64,000 nt of DNA, taken from NCBI RefSeq assembly GCF_000730565.1, contig NZ_BBIQ01000012.1:62001-126000 (forward strand), read 5' to 3'. The position numbers and the translations under genes are program-made. Source of the DNA: Pseudomonas fulva NBRC 16637 = DSM 17717. Lineage in GTDB: Bacteria > Pseudomonadota > Gammaproteobacteria > Pseudomonadales > Pseudomonadaceae. Shown one piece after another: positions 44,773 to 55,604 of the stretch (positions are counted from its first letter, which is position 1; every line of letters starts with the position of its first letter). A model generated the notes under the pieces. It searched no databases and was not told the DNA's origin. It saw only the letters and a program-made list of their open reading frames with translations.

Positions 44773-46680
44773 CTAGCGGGCCAGGGCACTGTCACTGCGA
44801 ATGTACCGCTGATCGCCGACCCTGCGGGTCAGACCGATGCGGTCGAAATACTCTAGAATCTGCACACTGCGCTTGCGACCGATGCCCAACATATCGCGAA
44901 ATGCAGCAACCTGCACTACCGGCGTGTCACCTATGTGATGCTGTAGCAGCTCTGCCATGCGGCGTAGGGTCGACTCTGGGTAGAACAGGTCCCGCACCAC
45001 CTGATGCACCAACCCCAGTCGCGCCAGCTTGCGCAGCAGCAGGCGTACATCGGCCTCGGCGCATTTTTCCTCGCTCGCCAATGTCCTTACCCAAGGCGGA
45101 TCGTAAGCGCCAGCCTGCAACCTTGGCTGCAGGCGCGCCCAGAGCGCCTCATCCGCGGCACTGAGCTGAACCTGATGATCAGGCAAATGCAGCCAGGGGC
45201 CGCTGCCGGCTACGGCGCCTTCGGCCAGCAACTGCTCGAGCAAACTGACGAACCCCGGCCTGTCCAGTGGCAACGCCGCGAAACGGCGCAGCCTGTCACG
45301 GTCCGGGCCCAATTGATCGGGCTCCTGCTCGTGAAAGGCCGCCAGCTGGGCCAGCACACGTTGCTTGAGCGCCTGCCACTGGCTTGCAGCGAACAACAAC
45401 TGGCCTTGGCGGGTGGCGATCACGCGTACGTCGTCGGGTAACTGCCAGCTGTCACGCAGGCGATTGAACTGCCGCTCCAGGCGCTGTGGATCTAGCCCAC
45501 CCGGTGCGCTGGCCAGCAAACCCGGCAAGGCCTGCTCAAGACCTGTACAGTCGCGCAGCACCTGCAACTGTTGCAGCCTTTCGACGCTGCGGCGTTGACG
45601 ACTGGGGGCGAACGGGTCCAGGACCGTGCCGCCGCCCAGCGTGTACTGAGCGCGCTGATCGCGCAGCACCAGACGGTCGCCATGCACCGCTTGCAACGGC
45701 GCGTTGAGCAGCAACTGTGCGAACATGCGCTGCCCCGCCGCCAAGCTCTGCCCCTCGAGCAAAGCCACCCTGGCTGTCACGTCCTGAGTACCCAGGTGCA
45801 CGTGCACTGCACTGAAGTGCTCTAAGGCACGGGCTTGGCCAGGCAGCAGGCTCAAGGTGATATCGATGCGTGTGCTAGGCGCGTGCAACCACTGCGGCAC
45901 CAGCCAATCGCCGCGGCGTATCTGGTCCACCGCCAGGCGCTCGGCGACGATGTTGAGCGCCACACGCTGCCCTGCCTCAGCCACCAGCGCGGGCTGATTC
46001 TGAGCATGCAACCCGCGCACCCTCACCGGTTTGCCAGCCTTGCCCAGCAGCAACGTGTCGCCAGCAGTCACCCGCCCCGCAAGCGCCGTGCCGGTCACCA
46101 CTACCCCCGCGCCCGTAACGGCGAACGCCCGGTCCACGGCAAGACGAAAGCCTCCGGCCACACTGCGACGGCGGGCATGGGGCGCTGCCGCCAGCAGGGC
46201 CTGGCGCAAGGCGTCGATGCCGGTACCAACGGTACTGGATACGGGAAAGTGCAGCGCATCGGCATACGGGCCAGGCGCCAGCAGTTGGCTGACTTGCTGC
46301 TTCACCGCTTCCACGCGTGCGGGCTCGACCCGGTCGCACTTGCTGATGGCCACCAGCGCCTGGGGAATGCCCAACAGTTCGATGATCGCCAGGTGCTCGC
46401 GGGTCTGCGGCATGACGCCATCGTCTGCCGCCACCACCAGCAATACCAGGTCGATGCCGTGGGCACCGGCCAGCATGTTGTGGACAAACCGCTCGTGGCC
46501 CGGCACGTCGATGAAGCCAGTCAGTGGCGCCTCCTCGGCCAGCGACGCGTAGCGATAACCCAGGTCGATGGTCATGCCGCGGGCCTGTTCCTCCTGACGC
46601 TGGTCCCCGGCTTGGCCGGTGAGCGCCTGCAGCAGCGCCGTCTTGCCGTGATCGATGTGCCCGGCGGTACCGACGATCAC
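44773..46680 (-). CDS. selB: Selenocysteine-specific elongation factor SelB
   Basis: A 635-residue GTPase that brings Sec-tRNA to the ribosome at UGA. It has G1 [11 protein letters not shown] near residues 3-13, the G2/switch region [11 protein letters not shown]3 DVPGHE and G4 SKCD. Three elongation-factor barrels follow, then C-terminal winged-helix repeats that bind the SECIS hairpin. The start is GTG at 46678-46680, one base into the overlap with the selA stop (GTGA). Its target is the UGA in fdoG. Confidence 0.97.
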   Translation of the reverse strand: MIVGTAGHIDHGKTALLQALTGQAGDQRQEEQARGMTIDLGYRYASLAEEAPLTGFIDVPGHERFVHNMLAGAHGIDLVLLVVAADDGVMPQTREHLAIIELLGIPQALVAISKCDRVEPARVEAVKQQVSQLLAPGPYADALHFPVSSTVGTGIDALRQALLAAAPHARRRSVAGGFRLAVDRAFAVTGAGVVVTGTALAGRVTAGDTLLLGKAGKPVRVRGLHAQNQPALVAEAGQRVALNIVAERLAVDQIRRGDWLVPQWLHAPSTRIDITLSLLPGQARALEHFSAVHVHLGTQDVTARVALLEGQSLAAGQRMFAQLLLNAPLQAVHGDRLVLRDQRAQYTLGGGTVLDPFAPSRQRRSVERLQQLQVLRDCTGLEQALPGLLASAPGGLDPQRLERQFNRLRDSWQLPDDVRVIATRQGQLLFAASQWQALKQRVLAQLAAFHEQEPDQLGPDRDRLRRFAALPLDRPGFVSLLEQLLAEGAVAGSGPWLHLPDHQVQLSAADEALWARLQPRLQAGAYDPPWVRTLASEEKCAEADVRLLLRKLARLGLVHQVVRDLFYPESTLRRMAELLQHHIGDTPVVQVAAFRDMLGIGRKRSVQILEYFDRIGLTRRVGDQRYIRSDSALAR

Positions 46681-48104
46681 TGCAAGGCCCCCAACTGCAG
46701 GCTTGGCAGCTGCGCCAGCCATTGGGGTTCATCGTCCAGCTGGCGCAAGTCCAGCCACAACGCATCGTCGTCGATGCGCCCAAGCACAGGCACCGGTAAT
46801 TCACGCAGCGCTCGCTCCAAAGCATGCAAGCTGCGCCCGCGCAGCCGCTTGGACACCTGTGGACGCAGGCACAAGGCGGCGCTGGGCAAGCGGGCGACAG
46901 GCTGGCTGCCGCTGCCGATCATGCCCAGCGTCGGCTCTACGCTGACGCGCCACTGCTCGCCCAGGCAGGCTTGCATCGCGGGCGCCACGCGCAGGGCCTG
47001 GGTGTGAATCTCCGCCTGGGCACGCGTGAGCAGGCGCAGGCTGGGCAGGCGCTCGGCCAGGCGATCAGGGTTGCGGTACAGCGCCAATACGGCCTCCAGG
47101 GCGGCCAAGGTGATCTTGTCCACGCGCAGGGCGCGCTTGAGCGGGTTCTTCTTGATCCTGGCGATCAAGTCCTTACGCCCGACGATGATCCCTGCCTGCG
47201 GACCGCCCAGCAGTTTGTCGCCACTGAAGGTGACAATGTCGGCGCCATCGCTCAGTGCCTGGCGCACCGTCGGTTCGGCGGGTAGCCCCCAGCGCGTGAG
47301 GTCCAGCAGGCTGCCACTGCCCAGGTCCTCGAGTAGCGGCAGGGTGTGCTGGCGGGCAATGCGGGCCAGCTCCGGGGTGGGTACCTGGGTGGTAAAGCCC
47401 TGGATGCTGTAATTACTGCAGTGCACGCGCATCAGCAACCCAGTGCGCGGGCTGATGGCCGCCTCGTAGTCGCGGGCGTGGGTGCGGTTGGTGGTGCCGA
47501 TCTCGTGCAGCCTGACGCCGGCCCGGGCCATGATGTCGGGTATGCGGAAGGCGCCCCCGATCTCGATCAGCTCGCCACGGGAGATGATGCCTTCCTTGCG
47601 GGCGCCCAAGCTGTTGAGCGCCAGCAACACAGCGGCTGCATTGTTGTTCACCACGGTGACGGCCTCGGCGCCTGTCAGTTCGCGTATCAACCCTTCGATC
47701 AGGTCATCGCGATCACCGCGCTTGCCCGTGCTCAAGTCGAACTCGAGGTTCAGCGGGTAGCGCGCTGCGCACTCCATGGCCTCGATGGCTTCTTCGGGCA
47801 GCAAGGCGCGGCCCAGATTGGTGTGCAACACCGTGCCGGTGAGGTTGAACACGCGGCGAACCTGGCTGCGTTGCTGGACGTCGAGGCGTTCGCCGGCGCG
47901 GCCCAGCAGTACCTCCGGCGCCACCTCGGCAGCATTCAGCTGGCCATTGCGGACAAGGTCGCGCAGATCATTCAGCAAGTGGCGCAAGGTCGACAGAACA
48001 GCTTCACGGCCGTAACGCTCGATGAGCGCAAGACAGGCGGTGTGGCGCAGGAGTGTATCGATGGAAGGCAGGCGAGGCGTGACGCTGGCTAAGCTGGAGG
48101 GCAT
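46677..48104 (-). CDS. selA: Selenocysteine synthase SelA
   Basis: A 475-residue PLP enzyme that converts Ser-tRNA-Sec to Sec-tRNA-Sec using selenophosphate. It has the PLP lysine in [14 protein letters not shown] near residue 296, the N-terminal [24 protein letters not shown] region (here [17 protein letters not shown]), and full length. The start at 48104 follows AAGGTAG. Selenophosphate synthetase (SelD) is not in the window. Confidence 0.97.
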   Translation of the reverse strand: MPSSLASVTPRLPSIDTLLRHTACLALIERYGREAVLSTLRHLLNDLRDLVRNGQLNAAEVAPEVLLGRAGERLDVQQRSQVRRVFNLTGTVLHTNLGRALLPEEAIEAMECAARYPLNLEFDLSTGKRGDRDDLIEGLIRELTGAEAVTVVNNNAAAVLLALNSLGARKEGIISRGELIEIGGAFRIPDIMARAGVRLHEIGTTNRTHARDYEAAISPRTGLLMRVHCSNYSIQGFTTQVPTPELARIARQHTLPLLEDLGSGSLLDLTRWGLPAEPTVRQALSDGADIVTFSGDKLLGGPQAGIIVGRKDLIARIKKNPLKRALRVDKITLAALEAVLALYRNPDRLAERLPSLRLLTRAQAEIHTQALRVAPAMQACLGEQWRVSVEPTLGMIGSGSQPVARLPSAALCLRPQVSKRLRGRSLHALERALRELPVPVLGRIDDDALWLDLRQLDDEPQWLAQLPSLQLGALQ

Positions 48105-48259
48105 GCGGTACTACCTTGGACGGGTCCATTGTCTGCTGGCCTTGTGGCAGGCAAGCGACGGTAACGCAGGCATCCGCAGGTCCGGGAACCTTCGAAACCC
48201 GTGTCAAGGACGCTTGCCTGGGCAAGGCAACTCGGTCTCACAGTGTAGACAATCAACCG

Positions 48260-49180
48260 CTAGCCGGGCGAGACCATCAGGTTGGGTGCCAGACGATGGT
48301 ACCCCTCCTCGTCCAGGCGCATGTCCAGGGCCAGGCTGGCCAAGTCGTCGGCCAACGCTTCGGCTGCTGCGTCGTTTTCCAGGTAGTGCTGCTTGAGGTA
48401 GCTGTTGCACCCTGGGCAACACTCGGCACGCAGCGGTGCCTTGCCGGGTCCGTGACGGTCATCGTCGAGCGCGCTGTAGCGCAGGTCTTTGCTGGAGTCG
48501 CAGTACACGCACTTGACCCGCACCACGTGCCACTCACAGGCGCACAACGAACAGGCAAGGTAACGCAAGCCGTTGTGCTTGCCACGGTTGCGTACCACGC
48601 CCGCCATGGCCGGCGAGCCGCATGCCGGGCATTGGGCAAGGCTGGCAGCGGGCTTGAGTTCGGTGCTTGGCAGCGCCAGCAACCAGCTTGACCAGGCCGC
48701 CTGCAAGGCTGCGCCCACGAACGGCACCAGTGCAGGGGGCACTGCATCGTACTGGCCGCTGAGCAGGGCAATTGCCCAACCTTTGCGCTGGGTATCGTCA
48801 CTGATGCGCAGCCTGTGCAGTGCATCTTGCAGGGCCCCCTGGCCCGACTCATCGATATGATCGAGCAGCGCCTGCAACCACGCCAGCCATGCGCCTTCGC
48901 GCACAAGGCTGTCAGCAGCCAGGGGCGGCAGCCCGTGACTTATGCACAGACGCTGACGGTCCTCGGCAACAGGCAGCGCACTCGGCGGGTTATCCACAAG
49001 CTGCTGTTGGATGCGGCAAAGCCGCGCGATCAACAGCAGGTAGTCGCCCATGGCATGGCCCTGGGCCAAGCGCTCCAGGCGAGCCGCTCGCACGTCGAAG
49101 AGGTTGCCTGGTGGCAGGTGCAGAAACGGCGGCATGACGGCCGACGCTTCGATCTGCCCAGGTTCAAGTACGGTACTCAA
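48260..49180 (-). CDS. fdhE: Formate dehydrogenase accessory protein FdhE
   Basis: A 306-residue cytoplasmic protein needed for formate dehydrogenase maturation, thought to help Fe-S or cofactor insertion. It has four conserved CxxC motifs for metal binding: CPACG, CSLCAC, CVYCDS and CPGC. The start is taken as TTG at 49178-49180 with AGAAAAGAAGGATG upstream, giving the usual N-terminus LSTVLEPGQIEA after the fdoI stop. A GTG at 49223-49225 would extend into fdoI and is less likely. The 155-base gap to selA holds no gene I can support. Confidence 0.9.
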   Translation of the reverse strand: MSTVLEPGQIEASAVMPPFLHLPPGNLFDVRAARLERLAQGHAMGDYLLLIARLCRIQQQLVDNPPSALPVAEDRQRLCISHGLPPLAADSLVREGAWLAWLQALLDHIDESGQGALQDALHRLRISDDTQRKGWAIALLSGQYDAVPPALVPFVGAALQAAWSSWLLALPSTELKPAASLAQCPACGSPAMAGVVRNRGKHNGLRYLACSLCACEWHVVRVKCVYCDSSKDLRYSALDDDRHGPGKAPLRAECCPGCNSYLKQHYLENDAAAEALADDLASLALDMRLDEEGYHRLAPNLMVSPG

Positions 49181-49184
49181 GCGT

Positions 49185-49841
49185 TCATCCTTCTTTTCGT
49201 CGGTGCTCGGTCGGCGTTTTGTCACCGGTCACGTCGCGATACCACAGTTCATGGTGCTTGCGCGCCCAGGCCCGGCTGACCCAGCCATGCAGCATGGCGC
49301 CTACCGACCCCTTGATCCAGATGCCGGCGTAGATGTGCACGATGATGCTGAGCACCAGCACGAACGCCGCGAAGGCGTGTAGCAAGGTGGCCAGGCGTAT
49401 GGCGCCGATGTCGAAGTAGTGACTGAAGTAAGCACGCCAGATCACCACGCCACTGACCATCAGGATCAGCATGCACACTAGCAGCGTCCAGAACAGCAGT
49501 TTCTGGCCGGCATTGTACTTGCCGATGGCAGGCACACCGTCCTCCTGGTTGCGCATGACCCGATCGATTCTGCGCAACCACAGGCGGTCGTTGGCGGTAA
49601 TGAAGTTGGCACGCCAGAAACGCACCACTAGGCCCAGGAAGAAAACGAACATCGCCACACCCAGGAACGGGTGCAGGATGCGTGTCCATGGACCGCCGCC
49701 GAACAGATTGCTTAGCCAGAACAAGGCGGGATGAAACAGCGCCAGCCCCGACAGGCCCGCCAGAAAGAACAGGATCGCCACTACCCAGTGGTTGCTGCGC
49801 TCGTTGGCGGTGTAACGCAGGATAGGCTTGTTGTCGTTCAT
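49185..49841 (-). CDS. fdoI: Formate dehydrogenase gamma subunit (cytochrome b556)
   Basis: A 218-residue membrane subunit with four predicted helices that bind two haems b and pass electrons to quinone. The haem ligands are histidines such as the one in [12 protein letters not shown] at residue 17 and in [16 protein letters not shown] and IIVHIYAG. The start overlaps the fdoH stop (ATGA). The enzyme oxidises formate in the periplasm or membrane and feeds the respiratory chain. Confidence 0.95.
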   Translation of the reverse strand: MNDNKPILRYTANERSNHWVVAILFFLAGLSGLALFHPALFWLSNLFGGGPWTRILHPFLGVAMFVFFLGLVVRFWRANFITANDRLWLRRIDRVMRNQEDGVPAIGKYNAGQKLLFWTLLVCMLILMVSGVVIWRAYFSHYFDIGAIRLATLLHAFAAFVLVLSIIVHIYAGIWIKGSVGAMLHGWVSRAWARKHHELWYRDVTGDKTPTEHRRKEG

Positions 49842-50788
49842 GGCCGCTGCTCCCCTTGCCCATCAGGCTTGTTCGGATCGAACACATGCACTGCCGGGTC
49901 GACTTGGTGCACGCTGGTGTCGGACGCTACAGGCTGCTCGTCCTCCTCGACACGTTGCGGCCCGACCCGTACGTAGTGGAAGAAGCCGGCCAGCACCGCC
50001 GCCCCCATGGCCAGCAAGGCCAGCGGCTTGGTGAAGCCCTTCCACAGCCCCACCAGCGGGCTGATCACCGGCTGGTCCGGGAGCCCGGCATACAGCTTAG
50101 GTGTGTCGGCATGGTGCAATACGTACATCACATGGGTGCCCCCTACCCCGTCGGGGTCATACAGCCCAGCGTTCTCGTAGCCTCGGGACTTGAGGTCGAC
50201 GATGCGTTCATCGGCATGCACCTTCATCTCGTCCTTGCTGCCGAAAACGATGGCGCCGGTCGGGCAGGTTTTAACGCAAGCTGGCTCCAGCCCTACGCTG
50301 ACACGGTCGGAACACAGCGTGCACTTGTAGGCCTTGTGATCCTTCTGGGAAATGCGCGGGATATTGAACGGGCAGCCGGTGATGCAGTAGCCGCAGCCTA
50401 TGCAATGGTCCTGGTTGAAGTCGACGATGCCGTTGGCGTGCTTGATGATCGCACCTGGGCTTGGACACGCCTTCAGGCAACCGGGATCTGCGCAGTGCAT
50501 GCAGCCATCCTTGCGGATGAGCCACTCCAGGTTGCCGTCGTCGCGCTCGTGCTCGGTGAAGCGCATCAATGTCCAGGTTTCGGCGCTCAGGTCCTGAGGG
50601 TTGTCGTAAGTCCCGTGGTTGTGCCCAACCTCGTCACGCAACTCGTTCCATTCCGAACACGCCACCTGGCAGGCCTTGCAGCCGATGCACTTGGTGGTGT
50701 CGATCAGCTTGGCCACCTGCTCCTGCTCGCGTACCGAAGGCGGCACTGTGGTGGTGGCCGACCGGGCGATGATGTCTTGGCTGGCCAT
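49838..50788 (-). CDS. fdoH: Formate dehydrogenase beta subunit (iron-sulfur)
   Basis: A 316-residue electron-transfer subunit with four [4Fe-4S] motifs: [41 protein letters not shown], and CTLCSDR with CVKTCP. One C-terminal helix ([15 protein letters not shown]) near residues 255-270 anchors it. It links FdoG to FdoI. The ATG overlaps the fdoG stop by one base. No signal peptide is visible; export occurs with FdoG. Confidence 0.97.
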   Translation of the reverse strand: MASQDIIARSATTTVPPSVREQEQVAKLIDTTKCIGCKACQVACSEWNELRDEVGHNHGTYDNPQDLSAETWTLMRFTEHERDDGNLEWLIRKDGCMHCADPGCLKACPSPGAIIKHANGIVDFNQDHCIGCGYCITGCPFNIPRISQKDHKAYKCTLCSDRVSVGLEPACVKTCPTGAIVFGSKDEMKVHADERIVDLKSRGYENAGLYDPDGVGGTHVMYVLHHADTPKLYAGLPDQPVISPLVGLWKGFTKPLALLAMGAAVLAGFFHYVRVGPQRVEEDEQPVASDTSVHQVDPAVHVFDPNKPDGQGEQRP

Positions 50789-53700
50789 CAGAGTTTCTCC
50801 ACTTTGACGAGGAACGACTTGGACTCCGGTGTCTGGGTATTACCATCACCCAGGAACGGAACCAGGGTGTTGGTCAGGTACCCGTGCCGCGTGGACCCGG
50901 TGAAGCCCCAGTGCAGCGGGATGCCGATCTGATGCACCGTCTGGTTGTTGACCTGCAGCGGACGTATCCGCTTGGTCACTACCGCAACCGCATCGATATG
51001 CCCGCGCTTGCTCGATACACGCACCCTGTCGCCTGCCTTGATGCCTTTTTCATTGGCCAGGACTTCACCAATCTCGACGAACTGCTCAGGCTGGGCAATG
51101 GCGTTGAGCCGGCAATGCTTGCTCCAGAAGTGGAAATGCTCGGTCAGGCGATAGGTGGTGGCCGCGTAGGGGAATTCATCATGTGTGCCCAAGGTTTCCC
51201 ACACCGAATCGAAGATGCGGCCTGCCGGGTTGCTGACGACCTTCTTGTTGTTCGGGTGCAGGGGGTTGATGCCAATCGGTGTTTCGAAAGGCTCGTAATG
51301 CTCGGGGAACGGCCCTTCGGCCATCTTGTCGATGGCGAAGAAACGCGCCACACCCTCGGGGTTCATGATGAATGGGTTCATGCCCGCTTCCGGCGGCGAA
51401 TCGACCTTGAAATCAGGCACGTCGGTCCCGCCCCACGCCTTGCCGTTCCACCAGACCAGACGCTTCTTCTCCGGATCCCAAGGCTTGCCCTGCGGGTCGC
51501 TGGAAGCACGGTTATAGAGAATGCGTCGGTTGGCCGGCCACGCCCACGCCCAGTTCTGGACCTGATGCATGCCGTAGGGGTCGCTGTTGTCGCGGCGCGC
51601 CATCTGGTTGCCCTGCTCGGTCCAGCAGCCGGCGAAGATCCAGCAGCCCGAAGCCGTGCTGCCGTCATCCTTGAGCTGGCCGAAGCCCGACAGTTGCTGA
51701 CCGGACTTGACGGTCGCACCGGTCGGGTCGGTGAAGTCCGTCACGGCCCAGCCGTTCATCTCCTTCGCCAGCTCCTCAGGTGACGGCTCTTCGGCGATCT
51801 TGTAGGGCCAGTGAATGTTCAGCAGAGGATCGGGGTAGGTACCCCCTTCCTTCTGGTAACGCTGACGCAAGCGCAGGAACAACTCGCTCATGATCTGCAC
51901 GTCAGTGCGGGTTTCACCCGGGCCGTCGGCGCCTTTCCAGTGCCATTGCAGCCAGCGGCTGCTGTTGACCAGCGAGCCGTCCTCTTCAGCGAAGCAGGTG
52001 GTGGGCAGGCGGATCACCTCGGTCTGGATACCGGCCGTGTCCACATCGTTGAACGGCCCCACGTTGCGCCAGAACTCGGACGTCTCGGTGGCCAGCGGGT
52101 CCATGACTACCAACCACTTGAGCTTGGCCAGTGCCGCGGTCACGCGGTTCTTGTCAGGGAGGGCGGCAATCGGGTTGAAACCTTGGCACATGTAGCCGTT
52201 GACCTTGCCTTGGCTCATCATCTCGAACATGCGCAGCACGTCGTAGGCAGGCACGTCGAGCTTGGGCAGCCAATCGTAGCCCCAGTTGTTGTCGGCGGTG
52301 GCGTTGGGGCCGTACCAGGCCTTCATGAGGCTGACGTGGAACTTGCCGTAGTTCTGCCAGTAGGACAGCTGCCCCGGGCGCAGCGGCTTGGACGCACGCT
52401 TGTCGATGAACGCGGCGTAGTCCTGCTCGGCGTCGCCGGCAAGTGTCAGGTAACCCGGCAGCGAGTTGGACAGCAACCCCAGGTCGGTCAGGCCCTGAAT
52501 GTTGGAGTGACCCCGCAAGGCATTCACGCCCCCACCTGGCATGCCCACGTTGCCCAACAACAGCTGCACCATCGCCGCGCTGCGGATGATCTGCGCGCCG
52601 ATCGAATGTTGCGTCCACCCCAGCGCATACAGGATCGTCATGGTCTTGCCCGGCGCCGAGCAGGTGGCGATCTCTTCCCAAACCTTCATCATGGCGTCCT
52701 GCGGCATGCCACAGGTCATGCTCGCCAATTCTGGGGTGTAGCGGCTGTAGTGCTGCTTCATCAGCTGGAACACACAGCGTGGGTGCTGAAGTGTCGGGTC
52801 TACCTTGGCAAAACCGTCCTCGCCCAGCTCGTAACCCCAGCCCGACTTGTCGGCATAAATGCGCTTGCTCTCGTCATAGCCGCTGAACAGGCCATCCTCG
52901 AAGCCATAGGTGTCCTTGACGATGAAGGATACGTCGGTGTAATTGCGCACATATTCGTGCTGGATCTTGTCATTGCTCAGCAGGTAATTGATCAACCCGC
53001 CCATGAACGCGATGTCGGTACCGGTGCGGATGGGCGCGTAGTAATCGGCCACCGAAGCGGTACGGGTAAACCTTGGGTCGACCACGATCAGCCGCGCCTT
53101 GTTGTGCGCCTTGGCCTCGGTCACCCATTTGAAGCCGCACGGATGCGCTTCTGCTGCGTTGCCACCCATCACAAGGACCAGATTCGCGTTGGCGATATCG
53201 GACCAGTGGTTGGTCATGGCGCCACGGCCGTACGTCGGGGCAAGACTTGCCACCGTCGGGCCATGTCAGACACGTGCTTGGTTATCGAACCCCAGCATGC
53301 CTGTTGCGCGAACAACCTTGTGAGTCAGGTAGCCGGCCTCGCTGGAGGCGGCGGAAGCGGCAAGAAAACCGGTGGTGAGCCAGCGGTTGACCGTCTGCCC
53401 CTGGGCATTTTTCTCGATGAAGTTCGCGTCGCGATCTTCCTTCATCAAGGCGGCCACGCGATCGAGCGCTTCGTCCCAGCTGACGCGTACCCACTCGTTG
53501 CTACCCGGCTTGCGCACCTCGGGGTACTTGAGACGGCTTGGACTGTGGATGAAGTCGAGCAAACCTGCGCCTTTGGGGCAAAGGGTGCCGCGGTTCACCG
53601 GATGGTCGGCGTCACCTTCGATGTGGATGATGTTCTGCTTGACGTTCTTGCCTGCATCACCCTGGCTGTACAGGATCAAGCCGCAGCCGACCGAGCAGTA

Positions 53701-53856
53701 GGGGCAGGTGTTACGGGTTTCTTTGGTATGCGCCAGCTTGAAGTGGCGCACTTGCTCGGCGAACGCAGGCGTTGGGGCCATGCCCAGCGCCGCAAGGCTC
53801 GAGCCTCCAAGGCCGACGGCGGCGACCTTGAAGAATTGCCGACGGTTGAGATCCAT
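50788..53856 (-). CDS. fdoG: Formate dehydrogenase alpha subunit, selenoprotein (UGA = Sec197)
   Basis: A 1022-residue molybdopterin enzyme that oxidises formate to CO2. A twin-arginine signal ([18 protein letters not shown]) starts at 53856. An N-terminal [4Fe-4S] motif [11 protein letters not shown] is followed by the molybdopterin domains. An in-frame TGA at 53266-53268 lies in [19 protein letters not shown], exactly where Sec sits in FdnG/FdoG. A hairpin fit for SECIS follows. A plain reading splits it into a 196-residue and an 821-residue frame; treat these as one gene. The start fits the family; a longer frame to 54255 is not supported. The set fdoGHI-fdhE-selAB-selC is one block. Confidence 0.97.
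53228..53268 (-). promoter_or_regulatory. Bacterial SECIS element
   Basis: In the mRNA the UGA is followed by CAUGGCCCGACG and then GGCA-AGUCU-UGCC, a short stem with a five-base loop, with further pairing of CGACGGUGG to the CCCCGACG side. The loop sits about 18-22 bases after the UGA, as in fdhF and fdnG. SelB would bind this hairpin. Confidence 0.75.
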
Positions 53857-54011
53857 CGTGCACTCCTGATCAGATTTGGACGCACGGAACATGGCCGGCG
53901 CCTCTTGGTAGTCACGGTGACGGCGGTTTGATGACCGCCAACAGGTAAGACTAGCAAGGAATCGAAAAGGTGCGATGACGTGGGTCAGGTAGGCTGAAGA
54001 TAGATCATACA

Positions 54012-54320
54012 TCTCAGCACGTGGCTGCTCGCCGACAAAGGCTATGACGCACAAGCGTTGCGTCAGTACTTCGACCGGTGCCGCATACAGCCCGTCATTC
54101 CGAAGCGCTCGATGAAGCGCAAGCCTAAGCCGGGTTTGCCCAGGTTGTTCGACCGGCGCAAATACCGACAACACCATGTCCATCGAGCGCATGTTCGGCT
54201 GGCTGAAAAAAGATCGCCCCCTTGGAACGGGTCTCGACAAGCTCGCAGAAGTCATGCCGTGATGGTCTCACTGACTTGCTCCATGCGGTGTTTACGTTGC
54301 CTTTCTCCGTACCCTACCTG
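54012..54320 (+). pseudogene. Remnant of an IS5-type transposase
   Basis: Translation shows the C-terminal half of an IS5-family DDE transposase. The first part is TWLLADKGYDAQALRQYFDR, then QPVIPKRSMKRKPKPGLPRL and RRKYRQ. After a frameshift come TMSIERMFGWLKKDR and LDKLAE. A second shift returns to the first frame for VMVSLTCSMRCLR. At least two frameshifts and the loss of the N-terminal half make it non-functional. No terminal repeats or target duplications are recognised. The gap from 53857 to 54011 has only the fdoG leader. Confidence 0.85.
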
Positions 54321-54379
54321 GCGCTCAGATATTGAGACGGACAGTAGCCCCCGCAGTGGCCGCGTGGTCAGTTGAAAGA

Positions 54380-54826
54380 TCATTGGGTAGTTATAGAAAA
54401 ATTGTCATCTCCCAAGTAACTAAGTTTAACGTCGTCATTGACGTATGTGCCGTCCGGAGCAATGAACTTGTAACGTGACAGTAGAAACGCTTCCTGGCTG
54501 ACCTCGCTGCTGGCGTGAAGTCGGGTACCAATTGCAAACAGGACGCCACCCACACTGAATATTGGCCCAGGGTACATCTGTATGTACTGCAGCAAGGTAG
54601 GGCCTGCCACTCTGTTGTACGTAATCGTTTCAGGGCCTAGAACGAGCGTACCGAAGCCCACCAAGGCGATGATGATACCTACCGCCATCACGAACGAGCC
54701 AGAATATTCAGCACCTCTATCGCGACCCTTGAGAAATGCCGCGTAGTCTTCGCTGAATCCCGAAACGTGATAGTCCCCAGTCGACGCCGTCAGTTTTATC
54801 TCCCGCTGTTCAGTTCCTGATTGCAT
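54380..54826 (-). CDS. Orphan two-helix membrane protein
   Basis: A 148-residue protein with helices at about residues 43-64 and 84-102, a polar N-terminus and a polar C-terminal tail. I recognise no family. AAGGAGAGG lies a few bases before the start, so it is probably expressed. Base composition is lower in GC than its neighbours and it lies beside the transposase remnant, which suggests gene gain. No partner gene is present. Confidence 0.7.
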   Translation of the reverse strand: MQSGTEQREIKLTASTGDYHVSGFSEDYAAFLKGRDRGAEYSGSFVMAVGIIIALVGFGTLVLGPETITYNRVAGPTLLQYIQMYPGPIFSVGGVLFAIGTRLHASSEVSQEAFLLSRYKFIAPDGTYVNDDVKLSYLGDDNFSITTQ

Positions 54827-54986
54827 GAGCCTCTCCTTGTTAAAGCTGAGATACTAAGCAATATTGGCACTGCATAGCCGGTGTCATGCAAACTTGGGAA
54901 AGACTCTACGGCAGAAGGAGAAAGTTCATTGAGTACTGTTCTTACTCGCCAACAAACTTAATAGTTGACCCTGCCCCAGGTATAAA

Positions 54987-55015
54987 AAAACCCGGAGCAA
55001 TGGCCCCGGGTTTTT
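54987..55015 (-). terminator. Terminator of ssb
   Basis: On the minus strand AACCCGGGGCC pairs with the partner GGAGCAA-flanked CCGGGTT; on the plus strand AAAACCCGG at 54987-54995 pairs with CCGGGTTTT at 55006-55014, with AT tails on both sides. It is 29 bases past ssb and may act in both directions. Confidence 0.85.
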
Positions 55016-55043
55016 ACTGTAGCGCGATGCCCTACCGTTCAAA

Positions 55044-55595
55044 TCAGAACGGAATATCATCATCAAAGCTGTCGAAGTCAGCCGCCGGTTGCGGCGCTGG
55101 CTGCTGCGGCGCCGGGCGCTGTTGCTGTTGCGGGCGCGGGGCCTGCTGGCGCGCAGGTTGCTGGTTGTACTGTTGCTGCTGACCGCCACCTTGGTTGTAG
55201 TTGTTACCACCACCCTGGTTGTACGGGTCGCCGCCGCCTTGCTGGTTCTGCGGACGGCCGCCCAGCAGCTGCATGGTGCCGTTGATGTCAACGATGATTT
55301 CAGTGGTGTAGCGCTTGATGCCGTCTTTTTCCCACTCACGGGTCTGCAGCTTGCCTTCGATGTAGCACTGCGAACCTTTGCGCAGGTACTCGCCGGCAAT
55401 CTCGGCAACCTTGCCGAACAGCGACACACGGTGCCATTCGGTACGCTCGACCTTCTGGCCCGACTGCTTGTCGGTCCATTGCTCGCTGGTTGCCAGGCTC
55501 AGGTTGGTCACGGCATTACCGTTGGGCAGGTAGCGGACTTCGGGATCCTGGCCACAGGTACCGACCAGAATGACTTTGTTAACCCCACGGGCCAT
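55044..55595 (-). CDS. ssb: Single-stranded DNA-binding protein
   Basis: A 183-residue protein. The N-terminal OB-fold of about 110 residues begins [19 protein letters not shown] Gln/Gly/Asn/Pro-rich linker (residues about 118-172) follows, then the acidic C-terminal tip DSFDDDIPF that binds partner enzymes. Complete and of standard length. It is 9 bases downstream of the MFS gene and has its own terminator, so it probably uses a promoter inside or before that gene. Confidence 0.97.
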   Translation of the reverse strand: MARGVNKVILVGTCGQDPEVRYLPNGNAVTNLSLATSEQWTDKQSGQKVERTEWHRVSLFGKVAEIAGEYLRKGSQCYIEGKLQTREWEKDGIKRYTTEIIVDINGTMQLLGGRPQNQQGGGDPYNQGGGNNYNQGGGQQQQYNQQPARQQAPRPQQQQRPAPQQPAPQPAADFDSFDDDIPF

Positions 55596-55604
55596 AACGT
55601 TCTC

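Noticed and set aside
50788..54255. Two separate formate dehydrogenase genes or a frameshifted pseudogene
   Set aside because: The break is a TGA with FdoG sequence on both sides at the known Sec position, with selA, selB and selC nearby; no frameshift is needed.
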